DNA of 47,000 bases from Cristatella mucedo (Eukaryota > Bryozoa > Phylactolaemata > Cristatellidae). Shown here piece after piece: positions 1-10,828 of the stretch; within the stretch, counting starts at the first letter, position 1; each line of letters starts with the position of its first letter. The notes below the pieces were generated by a model. It made no database searches. It worked only from the letters and a program-made list of their open reading frames with translations, and was not told the origin of the DNA. The translations under genes and the position numbers were made by a program. Location: positions 5,413,001 to 5,460,000 of the forward strand of contig WPIO01000004.1 of assembly GCA_009760855.2 (NCBI GenBank), written 5' to 3'.

Positions 1-63
<63 letters not shown>
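1..63. repeat. (CT)n microsatellite at the window edge
   Basis: Pure CT repeat running off the left end. Confidence 0.98.
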
Positions 64-66
<3 letters not shown>

Positions 67-623
67 CTATCTCTCAGGCTCTAAGTGCACAATAGATTTT
101 CGAAACTGACAGGCACACTCGCTGATTAGTACTTGTGACTTGGTGCGAATATGAACAGAGATGCACCACATTAATTTTCGAATGAAATATCAAGCAGTTG
201 CTGAAAACCAGTGTGTCTGGAGGTCGTCGGCTGGAGTGCTTTACACTGGCAGCAAAAAAACTTAAGCAACATCAGGAATTGAACCCGGTGTCTCCCGAAC
301 TTGCTGGCATTGTTGCCATTTGGCCTCAGGCGGCCACGGACGTCGGATACGCGACTCGTACGTGAGTGACACGGTCAGGCTCTAGCGCCTCTCGGATGCA
401 ATTTGAAGAAAGAAACGGCTACCAAAGAAACCTCTACGGTGCATGCGGCCAGCTGAAGGCCGCCAGCAAACGTCCCTTCACGGTCCGAAGCTCACACGAG
501 TTTGACTCACGCACTCGACTCGCGCAATCGACTGCAGCTGACGAAGCATCACTCCGAGAGGCCGAGGGAAGCTCACAGTGCATCCATCGAGCAGGCGCCA
601 CTGCGCATGCGCGCAGCACGCAC
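64..623. other. Downstream intron of the USF3-like gene (probable), little structure
   Basis: After the donor at 624 nothing clearly coding is seen, apart from the possible tRNA-like remnant at 262-348. The minus-strand frame remains open to 478 but reads without protein character. Confidence 0.4.
262..348 (-). mobile_element. Possible tRNA-like SINE head remnant
   Basis: Minus strand: TGAGGCCAAATGGCAACAAT and GGGTTCAATTCC, spaced like A and B boxes. No clear body. Confidence 0.35.
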
Positions 624-1307
624 CTGGCTGAGCCGCCACCGCAGGGCCGGCAAAGGCGAGCGACTGTGTCGGCTGCAGTCTGGCGGCAGCCAGCGGCAGA
701 GGAGGCTGCTCTCGACGGGCGCTCCTCGACGCAGCCTGAGTCTGGCCGTCGGCGGCGGAGGCTGCCGGCGACGGCGCCGGACTGCCGGAGGTGGTGCACG
801 AGGAGTCGGACGACTGGCTACATGTCACATCGGCGGCAGAGACGCTCGACTTGGTTGCAGCGCTGCCGGCGCCGTCTTGCTTGCCCACCGGAAGTCCGGG
901 CAGCGGTAGTTGAGCAGACGAGCCGATCACGCCCTGCGCGACGGCGACTCCCTGCTCGTTGAGAAAGATGGCCTGTCCGCTCTGCGTGATTATCACACCT
1001 TTGCCAAGGTTGGGCGGGATGCAGAGCGGCTTGCCGCCGGCGGCCGTCGCTGCCACGGGTGCTGCCGGGCTGCCGCCGTTGCACGCAGCCAGCGGTGCCG
1101 CCGCCACTCCGGCCAGACCGGCGGAGGCCTGTACGGCTCCCGCAGAAGCCGCAGCCACGGGCGACGGCTCTGTGTGACCTTTGTCGAATGCTGCTCGCAG
1201 AGGCGTGGCACCGACGCGGGTCTTGTCGGCTGCCGAGCCCTCAACGTAGCTGCTGCCGCCACCACCTTTGTGCCACTGAGTCAGCGGGTCGAAGCCGGCA
1301 GGTACCG
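624..1307 (-). CDS. USF3: USF3-like factor, large exon after the zipper (gene continues off the left end)
   Basis: The acceptor CTACTTTTACAG precedes two bases that complete an Ala codon, then 227 codons in one frame. The exon starts VPAGFDPLTQWHKGG, which recalls the conserved USF3 peptide DDPTIHWKGN just after the zipper. This is strong evidence for USF3 because it lies outside the generic bHLH. The rest is Ala/Ser/Gly/Pro-rich, apart from a hydrophobic-polar block GKGVIITQSGQAIFLNEQGV near the middle, a possible short activation or docking motif. The frame stays open to a stop at 478-480, but a good donor CCAG|GTGCGT at 624 (phase 1) and the loss of coding character beyond it suggest the exon ends there. 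Vertebrate USF3 is over 2000 residues, so most of the C-terminal part should lie left of the window. Confidence 0.83.
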
Positions 1308-2606
1308 CTGTAAAAGTAGCAGCATGCAGCAGTAAGTAAAGTAAGTAGGAAAAAGTAGCAGCATGCAGTAGGGAGGCGCAAACCGAGCGCGTAGGTAGCT
1401 GCAACAGGCCAGCATGCCGGCGCTGTCTATCGTGTCACAAAGACTAAACTAGATCAAGCTTGGCTGCTGCAAAGCTAAGCCACGATCCAAGTAATGGCTA
1501 GTTGATAGTTTTCGAAGCGAGGCACTGAGTCAGCTGGCCAGGTCAGGGCCGAGTAAAGACAATGACCACATGAAACCGAAGACGTGGAAGCTGCTGAACT
1601 GGCAGCTGCATTTACTCAGTGACGTGCTCTGGGGAGGTGAGTGTCACAGCGACTATGCCAGTCAGGATTGAAGGAACGTCTGCTCAGCCTTGCACCAGAA
1701 CTCACAGCCTCGTGCCCATGAAACTATGTGTTCAGGTCGAACGTAGATATCGGCCTAGTAAAGCTAGCCACGCGACGGCCAAGCACCAAATAGCATTAAT
1801 TTGTTATTTAAGGTGAGCCACTGCATTTGGGCTATCCAGCAAAAAAAGATGCAGGATTCCTTAAAGCTGCATTTACGTGGCAGACTTACATCGTGACAGA
1901 CGCCGACATTCCTACTAGTTAGGGCGTTCATACGACAGATTTAGTTCTGCCCACGACAGATTTGATGACCAACTTAGCCCTGCCCACAGCTCGTGCTCTA
2001 ATCCGGGAGGCTGGTATGAAAGAGAGTTTTGCCGGAAAGATGCAAGCCAACACCAGCAGAAGTTGAGTTTGCCGCTACAGTCTTCATTGTAGAGCAGTAT
2101 GACAAGAATATAAATCAAAGGAAGATAGCTTTTTAAAAAAGCTTTTTGGGGAACCGGACCCATACCAAGTAATGTGCGCCGTTACGAGTGTCCGGGTGTA
2201 AGGTGCTAAGTAATGTTTGCCGTTTGTGGGTGGATTTGATAAACAGATGCATGGGGTATTCTATGTAGAAAAGGCTGAAGCATTAGCTACAATACATTAG
2301 CATCCCATTTTCAAGAACTTGCTCTGACCGCTTTAATATAACTCGAGCCTACGAACGTCCTTTTTTATTTTGGCCGTGGGGCATATGCGCCGAGCCCGGG
2401 TTTCGATTGGTCGGCTGGACCAACAAGGAGCCAAAACGTTGAGACGGAGATTCTCTTTTTGATGAGTCTGCAGACGTGGCTCCTCCTCCCCCAAGAAATG
2501 TTTACATGTATTGACGTAGTAGCCCAAATCTGTGTACAAAATCTGCAGGGAAAGTCTGCCGTGTAAATGCAGTTTTAGCCAGCAACGGTTGCTTCAGAGT
2601 GCATAG

Positions 2607-2607
2607 G

Positions 2608-2675
<68 letters not shown>
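2607..2675. repeat. (GT)n / (GCGT)n microsatellite
   Basis: GT repeats with an internal GCGT block; lies in the intron between the zipper exon and the large exon of the USF3-like gene, about 140 nt past the donor. Confidence 0.97.
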
Positions 2676-2677
<2 letters not shown>

Positions 2678-2816
2678 CGCAGCCAGGAAGAATACGTCAT
2701 CAATAGAGGACGCTGCTGGCTCACTAAGACCGTGCTGACGTCTGAGAGGGTGTGCAATCATGCCGAGGCTATGCCCTAGCGAATCAGTTGCAGCTCAGCA
2801 GCAGGGAGCAACGTAC

Positions 2817-2903
2817 CGGAGCAATGCTGCAGCATCCGCTCCAAGCGATCACGGTCTTCCCTGGCCTCAGAGAGAAGACACTTCAGGCGAGCTATTTCTT
2901 GAT
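2817..2903 (-). CDS. USF3: USF3-like factor, leucine zipper exon
   Basis: The acceptor TTTTTCTGCAG and the donor TCCG|GTACGT flank 87 nt. The two entry bases complete an Asn codon with the base left by the previous exon; 28 codons follow and one base remains. The peptide QEIARLKCLLSEAREDRDRL then ERMLQHCS is strongly charged and amphipathic, a coiled coil extending the zipper. It matches USF3 in place and character (EEIKKLRKQLEEIQKENGRY, recalled). Phases agree on both sides, which makes an artefact unlikely. It is too short for a simple open-frame scan to reveal as a gene. Confidence 0.88.
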
Positions 2904-3404
2904 CTGCAGAAAAACAACAACAGTTTTCTGATAACTATCTCGAAAGAATTCCTGGCAGCAATGTTCATTCATAATTTCATTGCTCATAATTCCCAGAGGC
3001 GCTTTTATTAACAGTAAAAATCGAAAATAAGGCAACACGTAACTGTAGAGATATGCAAACACAGTTGTGGATGCACAAACCAAGACAACGTTATACGCAA
3101 ATGACTGGCTCGATATGTTGCACCGTAAAAATTCTGATGCACGAGGGCTCAATAATTAAAGTCGAGTCAAACACGGTTGAAAAACGCAAGCACCTGAATT
3201 GATAAGACGACGATCCTTCAACTTTCAACGACGACTTTCAAAGCCGGTCATTATCACCCACGACAATCGACAGTTGTGCAGAACAGCACGGCGGTCATTA
3301 GCAATGACCAGCACAAGCCTGTCTGGCGGTCGAGTATAAGTATCGAACTTGGCTTTAAAAGCCGGACAATGTCCACAAACTGCCATGATCACTTAAGACG
3401 ATTC

Positions 3405-3575
3405 AGTATTTGAGTGCTACTGCTTGCTGACATTGTGCATGCTATCATTGACCAAATGGTACTGCTTCATTTCCAGCAAATAAAAAGTTCCTTTGAAGAT
3501 CTTTGGTTTCTCTAGTGCACTAATAAAATGTCATCATTGCTATTACTATTACCATTACTATTCTTACTGGCCTAG
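3405..3575 (+). mobile_element. Faint LINE A-like 3' UTR remnant
   Basis: GAGTGCTACTGCTTGCTGACATTGTGCATG-type sequence, a CAGCAAATAAA element and an ATTACT-rich tail recall the family A 3' end. The stem-loop is not recognisable. Confidence 0.4.
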
Positions 3576-4729
3576 CCTTGCGACTGGCTGCAGGGTCACC
3601 CTCCGTGCCGGTCCTCGGGGAGAGGGAATGAAGACAACAAGGCCAGCAACGGCACGGCAAAGCGATCGCTGGCTGTATGAATGCATGCAGCCGGCCGATC
3701 CTGCTCGCTTTCGCTCCAAAGCGACAAGCTGCCGGCAATAACCAAATCCTGCTGCTGCTGGAAGCAAGCTGGCAACGCGAGCGACACCTTATGCATTGCG
3801 CATAGCTTAATGCGGCGCCAATCGTCATGCAGCCTGAGATGGAGGGCAAACCGTTGCTAACTTGGACTCGGGAGCTTTAAGAGCAGGCTAAGAGGAGATG
3901 CCATCCGAATAAAGAGATAAATGGTGAAAAAACAGAATAAAATACGTTTAAGTCCCATTGCACATATTATCTGCGCATTATAAGCAAGATATTGGTAAAT
4001 AAAAGACTTTCTGGTCACTTAACACTCTGCATACAAAGGCACAAAAGCTCCAGAGAGAACTTGGGTAGCAGCCATTGGTGAAAAAGTGTTACCATCGAAA
4101 GTTGATAGGGCAGACATTTGAAAGATACGTTGCTGCCTCGAGGCTATGCGATCAGCCCAAAGTTATCTAGAGTCACCAAACATACGGGTTGCCCCGATTG
4201 GTTTTGATCTAATAAAAGCGCAAAAAAATAAATAAAAATCTAATATATCTAATAAAAGCGCAAATAAAAGTATCGTTGCATGTATTAGCTCAAGAATTAA
4301 TGCAGTTATCCAAGTAGGATTGGCGATCTAATGAATCGTGACTAATATAATTAGCCATTCGCGGTTTCACCGTGTCGAGGTATGTACTTAGACATGCATG
4401 GCTTAATCTTTGAGACAAGCATATGACTACTGGCAGCAGGATCAACCAGGTAGGCACCCGAAGCGTGGCCGACCGAGAGTCAGTTGAGCAAGGACGTTGG
4501 CACAAAGCCAATATAATTGGTCCGCTGCGAACAACACTGAAGGAAGAGACATGGCAGGGCCTACAAACCACTAGCTGGACACCGAGCCGAAGACATGAGC
4601 ATAGGCCCCAGCTCGGCCAAGCGATAATCCGAGACACCATGTACTTGTCCTAAACCTGCTGAAACTAGAATTAACACTGCAATTTTCACTGCAGCCAAGA
4701 ATGAATATGAGAATCAGAAAGCTGAGAGA
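3576..4729. other. USF3-like intron sequence without recognised features
   Basis: Mixed-composition DNA. Open frames at 3520-3849 and 4290-4640 show no family pattern. AATAAA-rich DNA is at 4210-4270. Confidence 0.5.
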
Positions 4730-4825
4730 AGCAGCAGTTTTAGCGATGGCAGCAGCAGCGGAGGCAGCTGCGCCGGTGGCAACAACAGCAGCAAAGGCAA
4801 CAGCAAAGGTGAGTGGCAGCAGCAG
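4730..4825. repeat. GCA-rich imperfect trinucleotide tract
   Basis: AGCAGCAGCGGAGGCAGC-type repeats giving Ala-rich frames; not coding by other evidence. Confidence 0.7.
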
Positions 4826-5012
4826 TGATATAGTGCTAAGGAATAAAATATCAGCTGATTTAACAACCTTATTTGTCCTTGCAAATTAAACCGAGAAAGC
4901 CTGTCAGTCCTTCAGTCACGTAGCACTTCCATCACTCGGCAAGATGGCGACAATTACTTCCGGAAGTGTAATTCTACGATGACTAAGCCAAGCTAGTCCA
5001 CAGGCAGTGAGT

Positions 5013-5145
5013 AGCTGCAGAAGAGCCTTAACGACTATCATCCCCGCTTGCAGCTGGTAATAGAGGATCGCCCACTGCAAGATTCGAACCCACGAACTCA
5101 GTCGTGAAGAGCTAGCACCTTACCACCTGGGCTATCAGGGCCCCT
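5013..5145 (-). mobile_element. tRNA-derived SINE copy
   Basis: On the minus strand: A-box-like TAGCCCAGGTGGTAAGG, B-box GTGGGTTCGAATC, then the body (GCAGTGGGCGATCC, AGGCTCTTCTGC). The tRNA-like head has lost a foldable acceptor stem, so it is a SINE and not a tRNA gene. Confidence 0.75.
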
Positions 5146-5147
5146 TA

Positions 5148-5640
5148 GTACCTCCATCTGTAACTCCGAAAAATAACGAGGAAAAAGTGAATCTTACCCA
5201 GGAGAATTTTCTAAAGCTCACTCAAAGCCCATTCGGATGTCGGTGCGCACACGGCTGACAACAGACTTCATCTCTCGCAATAAAGAGAAAGTGCGAGCAT
5301 AGCTGAGAGTCAGAAGGCGAGTCGAGTAAATGAGCAGCATGGAAGTAGAGGTACAGGGCAGCTGGAAATGATGTGCCGCAGTCGGCAGCAGGAGAAAAGA
5401 TGTCGTTGGATAAGAATTGTGGAAGTGAGCTTCACAGTCTAGAACCTAGAGAGCAAAAGCTTCTGCGCCCAAAAGTCAATAATTTATGGAACAGCTAATG
5501 TATTGTCCATTGAGCAACTGTGGGCACGAGAAGGCTGAAACTGGTGCGGCAGTTCAGCTAGGTACTAAGGAGCCAAGCCATGATGGGCCACGTGGGTCAG
5601 AGTAAGAATGTTGCTTTGCATTCACTGATCAACTGGGAGC
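5148..5640 (-). mobile_element. LINE family B 3' end, older copy
   Basis: Matches the B 3' UTR and, near 5540-5640, the last coding part (the LHQFQP block in reverse). Provides the uninterrupted comparison for the site where family A entered the copy at 36425-40760. Confidence 0.75.
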
Positions 5641-5940
5641 CATTGCAGCTCCTGCCGTAGCAGTGACAGCAGCAGCAAGTAGCAACGGCAATGGCAGCAG
5701 TAGAGACAGCATCAGCACAGGTTGCAGTGGCAGCCGAGGCAGCAGAATTGGTGACAATGACTGAGGCAGCAGCATTGGTGACAATGACTGAGGCAGCAGC
5801 AGCGATGGCAATGGAAGCAGCAGCGGTGACAATGGAGGCAGCATCAGCAGTGGTAGCAACTGCAGCAGCAATGATAGAAACAGCAACAGTAGTGGTGGCA
5901 GTGTGAGCACAAGCTGAAGTACAAGCAGCATCAGCAGTAG
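5640..5940. repeat. GCA-rich imperfect trinucleotide region between two LINE B ends
   Basis: Interrupted GCA/GTGGCA units (GAGGCAGCAGCATTGGTGAC repeated). Frames are Ala/Met/Val-rich on one strand and Leu-rich on the other, consistent with repeat DNA. Confidence 0.8.
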
Positions 5941-5944
5941 AAAT

Positions 5945-6066
5945 CTGTTGGCTACCAAATGTGTACCGAACAAAAGCGCTTAGGCTGTAAGTGCGCTATA
6001 CAAAACTCTCCCGAGTAACACCCACATGGTCTTTGTGCCTTTGTGGAGTTACAGACTGAGATACAT
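5945..6066 (+). mobile_element. LINE family B 3' terminal fragment
   Basis: TTGGCTACCAAATGTGTACC through GTGGAGTTACAGACTGAGAT, the last about 120 nt of the B 3' UTR. It faces the copy at 5148-5640, with GCA-rich DNA between. Confidence 0.75.
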
Positions 6067-6350
6067 AGAGGCAGCAGCTGTGGCATTGGCAGTGGCAGAG
6101 GCAAGCAGCTGAGGCGGTGGCCGTAGCACCACTAGAAGCAGTACATGCAGCAGCTGCTGCAAAGCCAGTAGATGCAGAAGCAGCAGCTGTGGCAGTGGCA
6201 GCAGCGGCTACTGCAGAAGCAGCAGAGACAGCACCTTTTAACAGTGGCAGCAGCAGCACTAGAGCAAGGAGGAAGTAGAAGCAGCAGCTGCGGCAGCGGC
6301 GGCTGCAGCAGAAGCAGCGGCGATTGTAGAGGCACAGAAGGCAGAGAAGC
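6066..6350. repeat. GCA-rich imperfect trinucleotide region next to a USF3-like exon
   Basis: AGAAGCAGCAGCTGTGGCAG and similar units, ending about 25 nt before the donor side of the helix 2 exon (6376). Confidence 0.8.
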
Positions 6351-6375
6351 CATAGGCAATGGCGGCAGGCCTCAC

Positions 6376-6478
6376 TCTGCACGTCGACGCCTCGCTCGTG
6401 TAGCAGCTTGTCGTTCTGCTCGCGCAGGTCGATCATGTAGCGCCAGGCACTCTCCAGGATGGCATTGGTGCTGTTTCT
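6376..6478 (-). CDS. USF3: USF3-like factor, exon with helix 2 and start of leucine zipper
   Basis: The acceptor TTTTTCTCGCAG and the donor GCAGA|GTGAGG bracket 34 codons plus one base, entering in phase 0 and leaving in phase 1. The peptide STNAILESAWRYMIDLREQN continues DKLLHERG. It has the helix 2 pattern (Ile-Leu, Ala, Tyr-Met, Leu) and resembles the USF3 segment around ILDQAFKYITELKRQNDELL. This match, more than the basic region, points to USF3 rather than USF1/2 or MITF/TFE. The intron to the bHLH exon is about 1 kb, and the exon boundary falls in the loop. A GCA-rich trinucleotide tract lies just downstream in the following intron. Confidence 0.88.
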
Positions 6479-7526
6479 CTGCGAGAAAAATTGGCTCGGT
6501 CATGACGACTGAAGGTTGCTGCATGCGCTCTCGTTCGGCAAGAGCAGCGCTCATGCCGGCACGTCGGAGCTGAGAGACCGAGCGAGCAGTGGGCACGAGC
6601 TGAGCAAGAGTCGAATGCTTCGAGCAATCCGACAAATCACGGAAGTCAAAGGAGGCACTTATGCAGGGTCGCAGGCAAGACATCGACTAGAGTAGGGGAG
6701 GAGAACCTCTGTAAGTCCTACGCTGCCACACACAGGAAGAAGGAGGGTCGGATGTTACCGTGCGACAGGCGTCGAACAAGATGCTCATTCTGATTGAATA
6801 CCTGCCACTCTTGTCGTTATATTCCGGTCGCACAGGGTGTGCAGCACTGGGCAGGGGGGGTTCCTGCAGCTGCTTCGCTCTATTCATTGATCGCATTGAT
6901 GCTGCAGAGTGCTCTATTCATTGATCGAATGCACGCTGTGCGCAATGTCCACGTAAAACTACATTTTTACACAGTCAAACGTTGGTGTAACCAAGTGCTC
7001 TATGAAGCTCCTGATGCTCTTTGATCTTGTAGCCAAATTCCCTTGACCTTGCACGTTGAAGGAGTCGAAAGACAAAAGAGTGGTTCGCGCAAACATAGCT
7101 TTCACCACTACCTACTCATCTCCTGCAAAGTGAAGTCCATCTTGCAGCACTATATAAGATAACAGAATCAAACTATGCGGCAAGTCGAATATTACCTAGC
7201 ATACAACTGCACTTAATAAAAGTAATATTGGAACAGGACCTTCGAGGGATTACAAATGGTGTGTAAGCATTCATGCATTCTAACGTTTCGACTGCAAACT
7301 TGAAAGAGGGTATTTATTAGGGGTTGTTCAATTGCTAACTTGCAAAACACAGGAGGCGACAGAGTGAAGACACTGGGGTGGGGGGACACAACTCCAGTGT
7401 CACCAGCTCTCACAGCTGGAGGGTTTCGAGGACGGCTGCAGCACCACGACTGCCCTCACGCTGCCCGTCCACACCTACGCCAGCTGGCCGGCTGCAAGGC
7501 CTTGCCCCGGCACGGCCAGGGCTCAC

Positions 7527-7653
7527 CTCCTTATGCTCGAGCCGGTCTGTCGGCAGCAGCTTGGCGATGGCGTTGATGTAGTGCTTGATCTTCTCCTTTC
7601 GCTTGCGTTCCACGATGTTTCGGATCTGGCGCTTCTTGGCAGGTCCGTCCACC
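7527..7653 (-). CDS. USF3: USF3-like factor, exon with basic region, helix 1 and loop
   Basis: The acceptor is a pyrimidine-rich tract ending CTGCAG. The exon completes one codon, gives 42 codons and ends in phase 0 at the donor GAG|GTGAGC. It encodes a basic region (KKRQIRNIVERKRKEK) and helix 1 (IKHYINAIAKLLP), the hallmark of a DNA-binding bHLH domain. In the canonical contact positions (His5, Glu9, Arg13) Glu9 is kept, position 5 is Arg and position 13 is Lys. Lys13 is shared with human USF3 as I recall it, while USF1/2 and Max have Arg. The protein should be a nuclear dimeric E-box-type transcription factor. A second acceptor 16 nt upstream (exon start 7669) is also possible but would change the entry phase. 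Confidence 0.9.
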
Positions 7654-8280
7654 CTGCAGCAGCGAGAGACTGAGAGAAAGAAAGGCCTACACATCGCCTC
7701 CGGCCGATGCCGCCGCAGTGGCCTCCGCTGGGACGCCTCGGACCGCCGCTCGGTCGCGGCGGTCGCCGCCTGCCTGTGCGCCAAGCGCGAGCGTGCACAC
7801 TCACGAGCTCGCGTCGGCGTCGGCCTTGCCATCGGCGAGGCTACTGTCACCTAAACACAGAACAATGCCTTAAGCTGCCGCATCTGCTGCTAAAGCAGCT
7901 AGAGCTACAACGCATCCGTCGGACGAACGGGGCGAGCTGCAGCACTGGGCAGATCGAGTTGGCAACAGACGGCCAACAACTCGCTACGAGGCTGGTAGCC
8001 ATTCGAAGCTGGCGCACGCCCTAGAGATCGTGCTGCTACCACCAGCACCCATCAGCAATCCACACAGGAACAGCTATGCACCGGCCAACGGGGGGGGGGG
8101 GCAAGGCAGGGCAGGTAGGCTGGAGAGCCGGTGGGTGGTGGGTTGGTGGCAAGCTGGTAGGTGGCCAGCCAGCAAGCTGGCAGTCGTGGCAAGCAGGTGG
8201 CTACTGGAGAGGGACTGCAAGTAACTAAGCTGCCACAGCCTGGCACTGGCGTCAAAAGATACAGTTATGAGACTTTCTCT

Positions 8281-8287
8281 ATCTCTT

Positions 8288-8367
<80 letters not shown>
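8281..8367. repeat. (CT)n microsatellite
   Basis: Near-pure CT, about 85 nt. Confidence 0.97.
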
Positions 8368-8377
8368 ACTGGTTTTA

Positions 8378-8600
8378 CCCAGAGGTAAGGTGCTCACATT
8401 TGACCACCAAGGTCGTGGGCTCGAGCCCTAGGAAGAGAGTTGGCTGAATTAACAGCCTCATTTCTATAGCGGCAGAAGAGCCAAGGCAGTTATCACCACC
8501 GCTTGCAGCGAGAAATAAACGATTGCCTGCTGCAGGACTCAAATCTACGACCTGGGTAGTGAAGAGGGGGCACCTTACCTCGTGGGCAAAGACCCAGTCG
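8378..8600. mobile_element. Two SINE heads in head-to-head (inverted) arrangement
   Basis: A plus-strand head (GAGGTAAGGTGCTCAC, GGTCGTGGGCTCGAGCCC) at 8383-8432 is followed by a full minus-strand SINE at 8440-8600. The latter has body (GGCTGAATTAACAGCCTCAT, GGCAGAAGAGCC, CCGCTTGCAG) and head (GGACTCAAATCTACGACC). Confidence 0.7.
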
Positions 8601-8679
8601 CATGTGTAAAGCCCTTGGATAGAGACTAAGTTATCCTAAGGTCATATACAAATGAATTGTATTTTTTATTATATTTCCC

Positions 8680-8680
8680 C

Positions 8681-8714
<34 letters not shown>
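8680..8714. repeat. (CTGT)n(CT)n microsatellite
   Basis: CTGT units then CT. Confidence 0.95.
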
Positions 8715-8760
8715 ACATTTTTGAGCCATACACCGGCAGCAGATCTCGGGCAGCATGATA

Positions 8761-8842
8761 TATAATAATAATAATAATTCACTTGATAAAGCGCCCTCAG
8801 AGAACTTAATCTCTCTCTAGGCGCTTTACATTTGCTGATAAA
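8761..8842 (-). mobile_element. LINE A 3' tail remnant
   Basis: (ATA)n followed by the full-length stem-loop in reverse orientation (GCGCCCTCAGAGAACTTAAT ... TAGGCGCTTTACATTT). Only the last about 80 nt are left. Confidence 0.75.
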
Positions 8843-10074
8843 TATACGTGATATATACACTCTCAGATAGTGAACGCTTTACGAACAGGACCACTCCCTA
8901 CTTTGGCCAGACCAGATGGCAAGTAAGATCAAAGGCAAAGCAGTGCGATCCCAACCGGAAGCTTCTATGGAAGGATGTGGCTACTCGGTCAGTTGGTCTC
9001 CCCAAACTAGTTGCTCTAAACTTTAAGGCATTTCGAAATGCTGCCACTACCAGAAGCCACAAGATCTCACCAAAGAAAAACAACTAAACACGATGCAGGA
9101 TGATGTAGCTTACCACAGCTCTACAGCTCTGATGAAGAGGTCGGCAGAGGTTGCCGTGCAAATCGTGCACTGCATTTCTCGAGAGTGTTACTGGCCTGTG
9201 ACACCGACCATCACTGCTTCCGTGGCACTGCCATGCAGCAGTGCTAATCATTCAAGCCATCAAAATCTGCCCTAATTATTCATAAACTGAACACCTACTC
9301 TGCACACATCAAGTGATGGATGCCTCCAAGGAACGGCTAACAGCAGGAGAGTAAAGGTTGTCACATGCTCATAATGGGAAGTGCCACAAAGCGACTGCCT
9401 TCGAGTCGTCTGGGCCGAAGCTCCTCTTTGACTAACGCCTGACTGTTTACATAGTGCTCTTTACAAGCACCACCGAGGCCAGCTGGCTGCCTTCACCGAA
9501 GTCACGGTCAGTCTGGTCATGGTCGATACCTCGTCAAGATTGACAGGGTAGGTGGGGGACGACCTATTGAAATGGCTAGCTGGCTGAGTGAGGGTCTTCT
9601 TGCCAGCTTTATGTTTTCCTCCAATCGAGGCTACTGCAAATCTGTACAGGCAGTGGAGTGGAAACTGAGCCTCCCCTTGGTGGTGCTAAGCACAGCCCCG
9701 CAAGGTTGATGGTATTTAAATCCAAGGAATCCAGTCACGTGCATCTATGCTAGCGAAGCTGCTGCGGGTGACTCTCTGCTGCGATGCCGCCTTCTCGAGC
9801 CTCGGCCTTGGCGAATCCTCTCTCGGGATAGAAATTGCCCCGGTCCTTTCTTTCACTTAAGATCATCGGCAATAGCAGCAATTGCTCAGCTGCAGGTTCG
9901 CGAAGCTCACTTCCGACATCCTTCTGCAGCGCCGCTACATCATCCTCTGCTTCCGACAATGGCACTTGCTTCCTTTGCATAGCTGCTCCCCCCCCCCACC
10001 AACACCACCACCGCCGTTGCTTCTGCATTATTTACTTCCTCGACGGTCCTCCTGACTCTGCTATGCTCCTCGTC
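8843..10074. other. USF3-like intron sequence without recognised features
   Basis: Short frames at 8848-9087 and 9750-10028 have no recognised motif or matching splice phase. Confidence 0.5.
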
Positions 10075-10165
10075 AATTTTTCTTTACATATAATTTTTAT
10101 TTTATTATTTATTATTTATAATATTTTTATTCTTATTTTATTATTTTATTTTTATTTTTCTTTAC
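10075..10165. repeat. AT-rich TTTATT tract
   Basis: Imperfect TTTATT/TTATT repeats, low complexity. Confidence 0.8.
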
Positions 10166-10828
10166 GCCAGCTGGCAACCGGATGAATAGCACAAGCTGTT
10201 AGGTGTTTGCTGTGGCAAGCTCCACGGGTCACAGCTTATAGGAGTCACAGGTCGAGCTAGAAGAAAACGAGGCTGCACCCAGCCTCGTTAGGGCTGGTTG
10301 AGGGCATGGAAGCTCGCGCATGTGCACGTGTAGGTGAAAATTAGCGCTCCACGACGTCACGGGCATTGTCAACTGTATATCTTTACTAAAGAATCGCTCA
10401 GACTATAATTCTCATAAAAATGTACATGCTTGGGTGTGGTAGAGCTTGTTGACATGGTTCAGCTGTAGTCATGCCAACGTTGACCCTGCCCAGTGGCAGG
10501 GATATGGCAGCGTAGGCAGACGTTAGCATATTGCTCTACGTTAGTCTATAGAGACTACTTAGAACTCGGCTGAGTACATACTCTGAACACTTGGAGCTTG
10601 AGTTCACATCTTAATGCCTTGGTAATAATGATAACCGTTAAACAGCCACTTCACTATTAGATTCTAGATTCGGAGGTGTGTATGACTTAAGGCAATATGA
10701 CTATTGGAGCTTGGTCGGTGACCCACGGACTGGGCAACGATAAAATTTCATTTAAAAAAATTCATTTGCATAAAAGTTAGCTGGCAGAGAAGTTCGAGAA
10801 CAGAAAAGAATCGGACTTGCAAAGCCAA

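Noticed and set aside
366-962. Plus-strand frame of 198 codons
   Set aside because: It is the antisense of the large USF3-like exon, which has splice phase and motif support on the other strand.
5070-5145. A functional tRNA gene on the minus strand
   Set aside because: The A and B boxes are present, but there is no foldable acceptor or anticodon stem and the sequence continues into a shared SINE body.
5629-5973. Leu-rich minus-strand frame resembling a membrane protein
   Set aside because: It is a translated imperfect GCA repeat (antisense TGC), and the hydrophobicity is a by-product of the repeat.
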